This document shows positions 1 through 10,070 of a stretch of DNA of 64,000 bases, piece after piece. The position numbers and the translations under genes are program-made. Every line of letters starts with the position of its first letter. Position 1 is the stretch's first letter. The notes under the pieces were generated by a model. The model had not been told where the DNA came from. It made no database searches and saw only the letters and a list, made by a program, of their open reading frames with translations. Source of the stretch: Plectrocnemia conspersa (lineage: Eukaryota > Arthropoda > Insecta > Trichoptera > Polycentropodidae); assembly GCA_009617715.1 (NCBI GenBank), contig VTFK01000068.1:1302001-1366000 (forward strand). The letters are read 5' to 3'.

Positions 1-395
1 ATTTTTTAAAAGGGAGAGATGTCAAACTAGGTAGCAAAATTAAACATTTTGGTTAAAATATACAACTTTTTGCTACACCTTTAATTAAAATTTTCATCAG
101 TTCATTCGTATATATTTTTTTCTGAGAAATTTGCGAACATAATGAGAAATATATTTTTAACACATTTTATAGTGTTATTTTTAGTGACAGTATTTTACTA
201 ATTGAAGAGAATTGTACTTATTTTTTCATATACTAAAACTAGATCAATTTTGCTTTAAAAAGACAAGAAATTCTACTCCATTTACAAAATTACATTCTCA
301 ACTTTAAATTTGTTTTCCAGTATCGCACATAAGCAATCAGAACACAAATGTAAATTATTATATAAAGTTCATACAGTATTGTTTGTAATAGTATA
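1..395. other. AT-rich sequence, nothing recognised
   Basis: This stretch is A+T-rich with many short homopolymers. I see no coding signature, terminal repeat or RNA-like structure in it. The minus-strand open frame that overlaps its right edge has no recognisable motif and crosses a mariner-type terminus. Confidence 0.5.
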
Positions 396-637
396 CGAGG
401 CGTGTCGTGAAAGTAATGAGAATCTCTTCAAAAGAAAAAATTGTCGCAACATTAAGTTGAACATGTAGCAAAAATAAAGTATTTGATACTTTTAAAACAA
501 GTTTATTTGTAACGCCGACGCACGTGACTATCAAACATTTGGACGGATTAAAGGCTAAACAAAGAACATGATGATATGTTACGCAAGCATTATTATAAGA
601 AAATAATATAAAAAAACGTCTGTTTGATATCGCGTCA

Positions 638-660
638 GTCTGTTTCCGCCCCAAAAAATT
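638..660 (+). repeat. TCTGTTTCCGCCCC motif repeat, copy 1
   Basis: The 15-mer GTCTGTTTCCGCCCC stands out in A+T-rich DNA. It recurs at 4788-4802 (plus), inverted at 6364-6378, and with one change inverted at 58684-58697. In copies 1 to 3 it is followed by a CATTG block at similar spacing. It is therefore a dispersed repeat terminus or core of unknown class. Confidence 0.5.
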
Positions 661-879
661 ACATTGACTAAAAAGAGAAAAGCACAGCGCCTCCCTATCT
701 CAATAATAATATATAAACGCGAATATAGCGAACTTCCAAAACTTTTAAATTATATATTTTTTTACATTCAAATCAGGAAGTCACAACTAAAATATTAAAT
801 GCTTTCTTAACTAAATTATGTTCCAAAAGGAACACACTTTTATTTAGAATAAATTTCCATTACGAACCAGAACTTGATT

Positions 880-965
880 TTTCAATTGCTTCGCTTCCAG
901 CTTGGGACACACGAGAGTTTATCTACCGTGGAGCTACGCCGAATATCAATTGAGACAATCAGGCC
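880..965 (+). repeat. dispersed repeat shared with about 50.85 kb
   Basis: The block GGAGCTACGCCGAATATC and its surroundings, including a CACAC-containing lead-in, align without inversion to 50840-50920, where the core reads GGAGCTACGCTGAGTATC. The repeat lies inside the mariner relict, so it may have inserted later. The class is unknown. Confidence 0.4.
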
Positions 966-1079
966 TAAGAAAGTTAGTCAAAATCTTAATTTATATATAT
1001 ATAAAATATATAACGAAATTTAAGGACAAAATAACTGGCGTAATTTTAATCAGTTCGAGATACAAATTTTGAAATTGCT

Positions 1080-1265
1080 TTTGTAAATATCGCGGCTAAG
1101 ATTTTCGTTCATATAAATTTTTTTTTAAAAATTGCGGCTATCGTAAAAATTCAAAGTGTCATAACTTTGCTAAATGAAATCCTACTAAAAAAGTAAAGAG
1201 TTAAAAAAGGTTTAGAGAAACTTTTTTTTATATATACTTTTATATATGTACATAAATTTAAATAA
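1080..1265 (-). repeat. inverted relative of the 33-kb repeat array
   Basis: The segment AAAGTGTCATAACTTTGC with its flanks matches the reverse complement of about 33640-33710, including a GCGGC-containing block beside it. This makes it a single diverged unit of the three-unit array at 32935-33960, placed in the opposite orientation. Confidence 0.45.
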
Positions 1266-1822
1266 TTCTTGCGGCCTTTCCCGAACGAAAATTTTTATGC
1301 ACGTGAAAACGTCGAAGATGATAAGAAAAATGGGATGAATGGCACATTAACCACCGATAAAAATGTGAAAAGAATAAGAGCATTGTGCTTGGTAAATGAG
1401 ATTGCTAAAGTAGTTGGTATCTCTTACGGTTCGTAAACTAATTTTAATGATATTTTGGGCACTTCAATCAGCCTAATAGTCTCCGTATAAATGTCCTGAA
1501 GAGTCAGTAGCAAAAAAAGCACGTCGAGTTCGATCGAATATAAACGTAACTGTACAAAAAAAGGCAGCACAGAAAAGTTTAATCTAAATTATTTAAGTTG
1601 TTGTCGATGTCGGTTTTACACATTTGATTAGAATAAAAAAATTCTCGAACCCTCGAATAGTAACATAGTAAAAATTACGTTCAGGAATATTACTTTCAAT
1701 CATTTCGATGAAAGCGCTTTGAAGAGTCAAGCAATATGAAAAAGTACGTCAAGTTCAATTGAGTATTATAGAGGTTTTCCTTTCTGATTTTTTAGATTAT
1801 AACGACATTGTGAGTATTATCT

Positions 1823-1871
1823 TGACGCATTGGGGTAAACTCTTGACCTAATAGTTTACCCCAATACGTCA
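1823..1871. repeat. 18-bp stem inverted repeat
   Basis: TGACGCATTGGGGTAAAC (1823-1840) pairs with GTTTACCCCAATACGTCA (1854-1871) with one mismatch and a 13-nt loop. It lies at the end of the mariner coding remnant. It could be a terminal inverted repeat pair of a tiny element or a chance hairpin. Confidence 0.6.
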
Positions 1872-2041
1872 TGATGGTCAGAAATCAATACATAGTATAA
1901 TTTCAATACACAAAAAATATAATAAAAATAATATATACAAAGTAAGAAAAAAATCATAAAATATTAAAATTAAATTATATGAACCGGACCAGCTCCTCGT
2001 AGTTAACATTAAATAGATCAACGTGCAATGACAATTTCTCA

Positions 2042-2074
2042 ATAATCATCACACCTCGTACATGTGATGATTAT
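2042..2074. repeat. 12-bp perfect hairpin
   Basis: ATAATCATCACA (2042-2053) and TGTGATGATTAT (2063-2074) are perfect reverse complements around a 9-nt loop. It marks the left border of a locally GC-richer block. Confidence 0.6.
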
Positions 2075-2079
2075 CGAAA

Positions 2080-2570
2080 ATATCTCAATTTGCCTCGTCG
2101 AAGTTCATTTTGTTTGTTTATCACTCGTACCGCGAAACAGCCGCAGGCGATTTTGGCAGCTAGTTCATACATACATCAAAGAATCGATTATTAAATTATC
2201 TTCATTCATACCAATCCTCAGAGCATTAAAGCCACTCGCTGCTCAAAAGTACCGCTCGTGTTCTCAACGAGCTTTGCCCGAAAGCTCCGTAATCCACTTT
2301 ATGAAGTCTGGCACGCACGATTGATAACAAAGATTAACTTTGAGAGCAGACAGGTTCACCGGCGTGACATTTGTCCGACCTTCGCGCCAGTGACCCACTT
2401 GCTTTGCTCCCGCCAACAGCCCCAGACTCCCGCGGGAGGGCAGGAACCCAGCCCCCTTTCCAAAGCTTAAAAGGGAAAATAATTCACAGACGTGCAAGGA
2501 AGAAGGGCAGACCAATGCCACTCTGCCACCCACCTTAGAGGCTCGAAATTTTGCATGTCACTCACCTGAA
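2080..2570 (-). other. GC-richer island with exon-like features
   Basis: This block has clearly more G+C than its surroundings. On the minus strand a pyrimidine tract runs directly into TTTGTTTCAG near 2570, a good-looking 3-prime splice site, followed by sequence with moderately long open frames in two phases. No frame runs without a stop from the acceptor through the block, and no protein family was recognised. It could be a non-coding exon, a decayed exon or a transposon internal region. The function is unknown. Confidence 0.25.
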
Positions 2571-3530
2571 ACAAAAGGAGAAGACAAAGGTTAAATATAT
2601 ATATAAATAAATTTATGTAAAATAAAATAAAAATCGTTTATGTAAGTAATTGTCACTGTCTTCAATTCTGAGAAATTAAATTATTTTTATATTAGCGCGG
2701 AAAATTGTAAGATTTTTTTGTGAGGCGCCGCAAATTTACTAAAATATAATGGCCACGTTAAATAAATAATAATGGATAAAGTCTAACCTATTTTTTTATT
2801 TTGATTCAGAAATATTGGTAAAGTTAATCCTGAAACTTTCAAGATTAACTTTGCCAATTGTCAAGAAAATTCGAATAGGCTTCTATAAAAAAAATGTAAT
2901 GTTTAGTGCACGTGTAGATGTGCTCACAGATAATGAATAACATAAGAAATCGATAAAAATAGGAATATACTGCATTATATACTTCATCACTGCATTACTC
3001 ACACACACTCATTCGTAATTATGTATCACTCATGTAACATCAATTATGAATCACTCATGGAATTCACTTGGCTGTTTCTTAAGTTCTTTACAAAATGATT
3101 CAAAGAAATTCAACCTTCGGAATTATGCTTGGAAGAAGATGATCAATAGATAGACTGTAAAATCAGATTGAATATAGAAATATTTCTAGTTTGTGAATAC
3201 ATAATTATTTTTATTAATTGTTTAAATAAATAGTAATATTTTTTAATAATTTTTATCAATATTTAAACAAAAAATATATGTACATACTTAAGATGCAAAA
3301 TTTTTATTTTTGTAAAATAGACGGTTCTGCAAAAACAATTGTATCTATTTTATAAATATGTTGGGAGATTGATGATAAAATTGTTGTGAAACTAATTGGT
3401 CACTAATAACAAGTTCATTTTTTCGTTACATTACACAATCGCACGTGCCAATCACCTATTTGGGCCGATTCTAAGCACTTATGTACCTAAGCAAAGCACT
3501 GTCGATATGAATACATACGTTGGTGGAATG
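2571..3530. other. AT-rich spacer with small repeats
   Basis: No gene is seen. Two minor structures are present: a 16-bp hairpin with one mismatch at 2814-2858 (ATTGGTAAAGTTAATC against GATTAACTTTGCCAAT), and a two-unit direct repeat with AATTATGTATCACTCATG at 3017 and AATTATGAATCACTCATG at 3042. Confidence 0.5.
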
Positions 3531-4663
3531 TAGAGTCTCCAATTACTCGAACCATCAACTACTCGAGTATCGAATATTAAAATTTTAAAATACTCGAGTA
3601 CTCGAGTACTTTCGAGTATTTACCAAATGTACCAAAATAGCTATTATTCAAATCCGTGCACATATAAATAAATAAATAAAATACTTAGTATGTTAATTTT
3701 TACAATTATTTTAACTTCACGAAAATACTTTTTAAAAACAATAATGCAAAAAAAAGTGTCTCGAATTTAATATTACTGCTAACCTTTGGTTTTATTATTC
3801 CCGTTATGGAAAAAACCCTTTCCGTTGCTGTTGATGTTGGTCTTATTGTCATTAACGCGTTGGATAAGGCTTCTAATTTATATCTGTTCGCTTTTTATAG
3901 ATATACATTTTTTTTAACTCTCTTTTTATGTTCTCTTCTTTCATTCCCTTCTCTGCTTTTCTCTTATTTCCTTCGACTATTGACAAAATAGCATTTTGTA
4001 ATTCTTCTTGAATTTTTTTTTTCTTAACAATATACAATATTCTACTCCTTCTGATTAATGCGAAGAATTTAAATCTATATCCTTCGAAGATGTATTTGGG
4101 TGAATCCCTTTCACTCTAGAGCTAAACGGTTCGCAAAGAACTGACTTTACTTTAAATGCCTTTAAAACACACAATTGTTTTGATTTATATTTTAAGCTGA
4201 GGGATCTGTATAAACAATTTACAACACTTTACGCTACAACTGCATAGTCATAAAACCTAAAAAAAATTTTGTTGATATTTCTTATTGTTCATTGCCATAA
4301 ATTAGATAAGTCGGGACTGTCGAACAGAAAACACAAAAGAAATTTCTCCGTCGTACCCACTAACATAGCCGACGACCGGAACTATGCAACTATGGAACTA
4401 TGAAAAAATTATACCTGATAGTAACCGCTCTAACTCGGGACTTGGGGCATAAACGCCAAAAAAAAAGCAAGACGTTAACCTTTACCGGACCGAGTTAAAG
4501 TTATTTTTGTTTCTGAAATATTTCAAAATTTTTCAATTTCGAGTATTAATCGAGTAATTTTCAAAATACTCGATTATCAAGTACTTGAAAAATAGAAATA
4601 ATAAATAAATATAAATCGAGTACTCGAGTATCGAGTACTCGATTACTCGAATTGGAGACTCTA
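3531..4663 (-). mobile_element. hAT-family DNA transposon, internally decayed
   Basis: The ends are inverted: TAGAGTCTCCAATT starts at 3531 and its reverse complement ends at 4663. Both ends are followed inward by clustered CGAGTA/TACTCG motifs, typical of subterminal transposase-binding repeats. The flanks GTGGAATG (3523-3530) and GTCGAATG (4664-4671) match at 7 of 8 positions, as expected for the 8-bp hAT target duplication. TAGAG termini are known in hAT elements such as Herves. The minus strand encodes the transposase C-terminus (see 3718-4013); the N-terminal part is missing or unrecognisable, so the element is not autonomous. Confidence 0.85.
3718..4013 (-). pseudogene. hAT transposase C-terminal (dimerisation) fragment
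   Basis: Reading the minus strand from 4013, one frame gives a lysine/glutamate-rich stretch ending YIYKKRTDIN. After a single frameshift it continues as LEALSNALMTIRPTSTATER, VFSITGIIKPKVSS and LFFALLFLKSIF. The block PTSTATERVFS and the following FLK segment fit the hAT C-terminal dimerisation domain, which usually reads xPxSSxxSERVFS...L...LxFL. No ATG or catalytic core accompanies it. It lies wholly inside the hAT element and is a relict. Confidence 0.8.
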
Positions 4664-6198
4664 GTCGAATGTGACAAGCAGATACATTCCACATCAGACC
4701 GATATTTCATAATATTGCCAAATCTCCAGCTGTTTGAACTATAGCAGTAACACATATTAATATTTAATAGTTAACAGACAATAACAAGTCTGTTTCCGCC
4801 CCGTAACATCGCATTGGACAGACGGTCGAGAGTAGGAAGAGCGAAAGATCTTCCCGAACTCAAAAATGAGCATATAAGAACAAACACAGATAACTCGTAC
4901 ATTAAATATGAATAAATTTCCACTTTTAAAAAATTCGACTATTTCACTTTGAGAGTTCAATCAAACATGCAAAAAGTAATCGAGTCAAAAATCTTGTTTT
5001 AATTTTTATGTACAAAAATAATTCGATCTTCATCACATTCTCTAGTGAAAGTATTTTTTTCGAGCTCTATTTATAGATTTATAAACGTTGCTCGATACTG
5101 ATAGTCCATAGAGTGCATATTATGCCAAAACTAATATGCATCGTATTAAAACAGATTGCGACAAAGCTAACGCAATTACTGTATATGTAATTTATTACTT
5201 TAAGAACTTTAAAGTTTTTCATTTAAAAATGTCAAATTTTTAGATACTGGGCTCAATTTAGGATAATAGTAAAATAAAAAGGATTCTCTAGTATAGTATA
5301 TTAGATATCATATTTGCGTTGTTGCGCCCTTTACTTAGATTACACTGCCGCACGTTTTTATAAATAGAATACACGTTAACATCCCTCACACACATAAAAA
5401 AAAGGCGTGCAGGAATCTGATTTATTGCAGCATATGTAATAAAGTGCTATTCCGCCATAAAAACATTAGTCGTTGTAAAATTGTACAATAAAACGAATCG
5501 AGCGAAACTTTTAATGAGATTCAGTTTTGCTTATAAATATAACAAAAATAAAAAAGACACGGATAGCATTATATTATAACTCTATATCATAGATACATGG
5601 CAAAGTAGCGTGATTGTTAATTATCGAGTTTGTAAAATAATGTATAATATAATGATTGTGCATTTGTGTCTTTCACTTTGCGTGCGGTAACAATGGGGTA
5701 ACAAGCAACGATTGTTAGTTAGGTAGGTCTTGCCGTGGGTGAGCTTTAACAAACGTAATTGCTTCTAAAGGTTAAACTGGTATTGAAACGTAACTGGTTA
5801 GCAGGTAGCAATTTTAAAGCCGGCAATAATGATAATTAAATAATAAGAATTTTATGGTAGTTGTATAAATGAAGAAGCTGTGCTAGGTCAACAAAGTAAC
5901 AGGTCCATAAATTCGTGCATGCATGGTTGTAAAGAAATGAATTGATTTTGAAAGGCTTGTATCATTTGAACAAGCATTGCTAATTGTCTATTAATTTCTA
6001 GCTTTCAATTCGAAGGGTTTAGTCATCTTCAGCCGTCTTTTCAAGAGGACATTGAGGAGTTTACTGCCTAGATATTGACGTGCAATAATATAAAATGCAA
6101 TATAGAAACGAGTAGTGCTTTAAATGGGCTTTCATTACACGTTTTTTAGTCAAATGAAAATATTAAATACTTTTTATCTCGTAATTTAATGATCGAAA
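4664..6198. other. AT-rich spacer with one dispersed motif
   Basis: Copy 2 of the GTCTGTTTCCGCCCC repeat is at 4788-4802, followed by ATCGCATTGG as in copy 3. Otherwise the sequence is A+T-rich with only short, uninformative open frames. No gene or RNA is recognised. Confidence 0.5.
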
Positions 6199-6560
6199 AT
6201 GTACAAAATAACATCACATTTTTTCGTATGGGAGCGCAGCCTTATACCATGTTTAACGAACCTGAACCACTTTGTAATTCATGACAGAATTAAATTTAAT
6301 ACGACCTATGGAGACTTAAGGAGGAAGTCTAGCACCCTTCAAGCCCAGCCAATGCGATATTTCGGGGCGGAAACAGACGATTTGTTATTAATTAATAAAT
6401 ATCTAGTTGGACTATCTGCGTGCGATAATTTAAAAATCGGTTGAATTGACAATAAAATTATTTTATATGGAACATGAGTCTGAGGGTTCAGATTCTTGTC
6501 AGCGAATATATGCAACACCTTTTTTTGTATTTGGCACTGACCATTCGTCTTCTTTATGAA
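6199..6560 (-). repeat. dispersed repeat copy 3, paired with 58.7 kb
   Basis: The inverted motif GGGGCGGAAACAGAC is at 6364-6378. About 110 bases further on, a block around 6483-6545 (including TTTGTATTTGGCACTGACCA) aligns with 58798-58862 (TTTGTATTTGGCACCGACTA). The motif, the downstream block and their order are shared between the two loci. This is a degenerate non-coding mobile repeat; the short frames it carries are not supported as genes. Confidence 0.55.
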
Positions 6561-7757
6561 CATATTTTTGCTAAGCACAAAATAGTTTTCAATGCTAATT
6601 TTTTTTCTTATAAAATAGAAATAAAGCAATTAGGTTTAAAGTTTTTTTTATCAAATTCTCGCAACAAATTGCGCCGCAATTTAATGTATGCTTTATCTGA
6701 TCAATAAGAGTCATCTCTTACACTTGATCAAGTGACATACTAAACGTATTACAAAACGCTGCTTTTCTCACCTTAATGCACGAAGCAAGAGCAGCATCCA
6801 TTTTAAGGTACTACTGTACCTTTGTGTTGCATTCCTGATTCGTGCTAATATATGCTGACAACTCTTTAAACTACATGTATAAGTCATGGTAAAATGTTGT
6901 TTTAAATTTTAATCACACTTTTAATTTAACTTCGTACTTCTTGAAACATCTCAAGATTATTTCCTAATATATTTTTAATGCGGCAGTCGTGCCTGTTATA
7001 TTATTGCTACATCCATAAAATCTACCTTTATCAAAAGCAATTGTATTCAGATCTATTTTAAACAATTTTTTTATTCAAAGTGTAGATATAATCACTACAA
7101 AAAATTTGTTTAGTACATAATTTAAAACAATATTTGTTTCTTATATATTACTATTAAAATTTACTATGATTCAAAACTTTTCGCCAAAAATAAATCTGCT
7201 TCTAATATAATGCGTTGTTTTTTTTTAATATCATTGATGTTCATTTTGAAGAATATTTGAAAGCAAAAATTTATAAGAAAAAAGAAACATTTTAAATCAG
7301 CATGTATACATTACTTATCTTAACTTTGATTAAAAAAGCGGTATTTTTTGTTAGAAATTCTATTCGTAAATATGAAAATTTCAATCTGAGTTCAATCTTA
7401 AAAGCTCAAATGTAGCAAATTTTATTTTCGGATGTTAGAAAATAATTCTATGAAACGTGAAACGAAATGTTTCTTTCGTAAAATTTTAATAACAAATGAG
7501 GTGCAAATTTTATTTATATCATAATTTGAGAAACATCGGTCTCTTTTCGCTTTTCTCTCTCTCACTCATATTTTTTTATACATAAAAAATAAAATAAGCT
7601 CCCCTTGATAACGATAATTTCAAGAACGAACCGTCCGATTTTTACGTGGCTTTTTTAATTGTATTTAATAATTATCAAAAAAATTAATCATACTAATGTA
7701 GTCACGCGTGGATATAATCGCCTTTTTATGAAACAAAAAAATCTGCGTATTCCGGTA
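6561..7757. other. AT-rich, nothing recognised
   Basis: Very A+T-rich sequence without open frames of interest, terminal repeats or structured repeats that I could identify. Confidence 0.5.
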
Positions 7758-8111
7758 ATGTACACTCGGTGTACATGTAAACATCGATAAGAAATTAATG
7801 ATTTAAATTTAAATTATAAAATAGTCAAAGTCGAAACAGTATTTTTTAAAAGAATAATATTGAAACATCAATTTGAATACCATTTCACTATTACATTGGT
7901 TTAGAGAGAAGCAAAAAAAAATTAGAATTTATATTTCATTTTGATTGAAAAATTATTTATTTTTATCACTTCCAATTTTTTTATATATGTTGTAATTATT
8001 TTATTCTATATTTAAGTATATCGTGAAGGAATACTTAAAATATGGATCATTATTTGTCATATTTATTGGGATATAATAATGATGATAATGACATGTACAC
8101 TCAGTGTACAT
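7758..8111. mobile_element. 354-bp MITE with self-palindromic ends
   Basis: The two ends carry the same 21-bp inverted terminal motif with core TGTACACTCGGTGTACA at 7760-7776 and TGTACACTCAGTGTACA at 8094-8110. Each terminal motif is itself nearly palindromic. The interior is A+T-rich and non-coding. The size and structure fit a miniature inverted-repeat element; the superfamily is undetermined because no clear target duplication is visible. Confidence 0.55.
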
Positions 8112-9130
8112 CAGAGTAAAAATCAAATTTTCGTTGCAAATGTTAATATTTTTGAAAATGTCATTAAATACTTATATGTGTATTGTATAAATACGTACAA
8201 ATTGATGGATTCAATTAAAAAAAAAGAACACCAAACAATATAAAATTTAATTCAGGTGACAAAATACATAATTCATCACCTCTAAGCTACCGGTCTTGCT
8301 CATTACATAAATAGTGCCGAATTCGTATGAGATATTTCATTTAAGATCTGTATTTACACTTGACAATCAAGTGTGAATCAAGAGCATCAGATTGGCAAAT
8401 CACCAACTAAACGTGTTTAAAGTTCGTTGACTGACTCACTCACGTCAGACATATTTTAATACTTATTTAAAGAATTCGCGATTAAAATTCATCATTATCC
8501 AATTGACAAAAAAAAGTGTCCACTCGTATAATAAGTACGTAGATACTTGTGTGGATAGATAGTTTTAAAGTCAGCGATGTAACGGAAGATAAATGCCGGA
8601 GAGTGTCGTGAGAGATGAATTCGAAACGTTATAGATACTTCGTCATCATCTATGAAGGCGCTCAGAATAATGAGGATATTGAAGAATGTTGCTTGGAATA
8701 AATCGCAATTTAGGTCAAAATACTATGTAATAGTGGCAATATTAATACAAATTAAAGGTAAATACTAACCAGTCACCTCTAAAATATTGCATAATCCTAC
8801 CATTTTTAGCAGGTAGTTTTGATTGGAACTCTGATATAATATCAACGAAACTGTTATTTTTTCTTACTGATTGATTTAAAAAATTATCGCAGTGCTGCTT
8901 AGTCCAGAGAAAGCAATCAACCTGATTATGTTTACATATGCTATTATTTAACTATTTATATGTATTTAAAATATCACGTAATAATAGCGACTCGGTGATT
9001 ATGGTACATCGAGAAAAAACTGTAAGAAACGTATCACTGCCTAGGATGAGGAAGTGTTATGGTGAAAAGCATATTTAGAACTAGCTTATGAAACGTCTGC
9101 AATAAAGCTATATGTAAGTTGTGCTTTTTA
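8112..9130. other. AT-rich, nothing recognised
   Basis: No coding motif, repeat or RNA gene is recognised in this stretch. Confidence 0.45.
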
Positions 9131-9285
9131 GAAAAATATAAAAGTTTTTAATGGGTTCATTACAGTACATTTTTAAAAATGATTTTTAAAAAAATACTGT
9201 GACATAACATTTATAGCACGGACCCACCCTTTTTTATGCAACAGTATAAAAATCCAGTCATTGTAAAATAACTAAAAACACTCAA

Positions 9286-9345
9286 AATTGGACAAAAGTA
9301 ATTTGGTCCGATGAATTTAATTTCAATAATAATTACGTCGAAATG
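9286..9345 (+). pseudogene. Tc1-like transposase fragment
   Basis: The plus strand reads NWTKVIWSDEFNFN followed by NNYVEM. This fits the Tc1-family signature around the second catalytic aspartate, usually W.xVIWSDEsxFxLf. Only about 20 codons are readable; sequence on both sides (about 9130-9470) is frame-shifted or unrecognised, and no terminal repeats were found. It is a scrap of a dead element. Confidence 0.5.
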
Positions 9346-9539
9346 TAACTCAATAATTAAAGCTATAATTATGTCGCTCTGCTTAACAAGTGCGCATTCA
9401 TTTGCAGGTGTTATTGCAAAAACGCCGATCATTAAAGAGTTTTTGGTAAAAATCCGTTTCAACCAAACCAGATTATAGCCTAATACGATATGTAAAAGGT
9501 GAAAAAAAAATAATACAGTTGCACTCTAAATCATCTAGA

Positions 9540-10070
9540 TTGATCAAGGAGTCGGAAGAGAGGATCGTTGATCTCTTCCTATTTCCCTGATCGTATGTAA
9601 GTAGTTCATTGACACAACACTCAAGTTAAAAATCAAAATCAAAAACGCAGTAAGGGTTTAATACAAACAGTGTTCCATTGTTATTGCGAAATATACGGAG
9701 CAAATTCCTCCGCGGTATTTATAACGATCTTGAATCGGTGATAAGAGATCGTTTACCGTGTCGGCTGTATATACGAATCGACTTTGAAAAGGTAATTTAT
9801 GACGCAACACAAGCATAAACACAATACGCAATACCGTTATGAAACAATAATCTAGTTTGCCCCAGGTCGCTAACGAAATGGCGCGCCGACAAAAGCCTCG
9901 CGATAACGGGAGACGCCCACCCACCCACGTATACTTCTCTCTCATTCTTCCGTCGGTGACGAGTGAAAAGTGTTAAAACGTGTATACTTTCGACGGTGAA
10001 AAAAATAGTACCTAAGACACGGGAGAGACGCTGAAGTGATAAAATTCGGCGGGTGCCAAAAAGAGTATGT
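9540..10070. other. GC-richer block, uncharacterised
   Basis: G+C is higher than in the flanks. A short imperfect palindrome (GGAAGAGAGGATC facing GATCTCTTCC, 9554-9579) lies at its left edge. The 95-codon minus-strand open frame in it shows no recognisable motif. It may be a decayed element or a regulatory block; no function can be assigned. Confidence 0.3.

Larger units (their letters stand above)
396..1890 (+). mobile_element. decayed mariner-family element
   Basis: A mariner-like terminus starts near 396, with GGCGTGTCGTGAAAGTAATG at about 399. Around 1335-1440 the plus strand encodes a helix-turn-helix region like that of mariner transposases: LTTDKNVKRIRALCL, then EIAKVVGIS. Near 1495-1560 the frame reads EESVAKKA...RSNI, and near 1720-1815 EESSNMKKYVKF followed by KVFLSDFLDYNDIV. 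The last resembles the mariner catalytic-core stretch around the second aspartate. The frame is broken by stops and shifts, and the distance from the terminus to the helix-turn-helix exceeds that of a normal 1.3-kb mariner, so later repeats (at 638 and 1080) probably inserted. No clear right terminus was found. It is inactive. Confidence 0.6.

Noticed and set aside
358..654. 98-codon minus-strand open frame
   Set aside because: It crosses a mariner-type terminus and a dispersed GTCTGTTTCCGCCCC repeat, so it is a chance frame in transposon debris.
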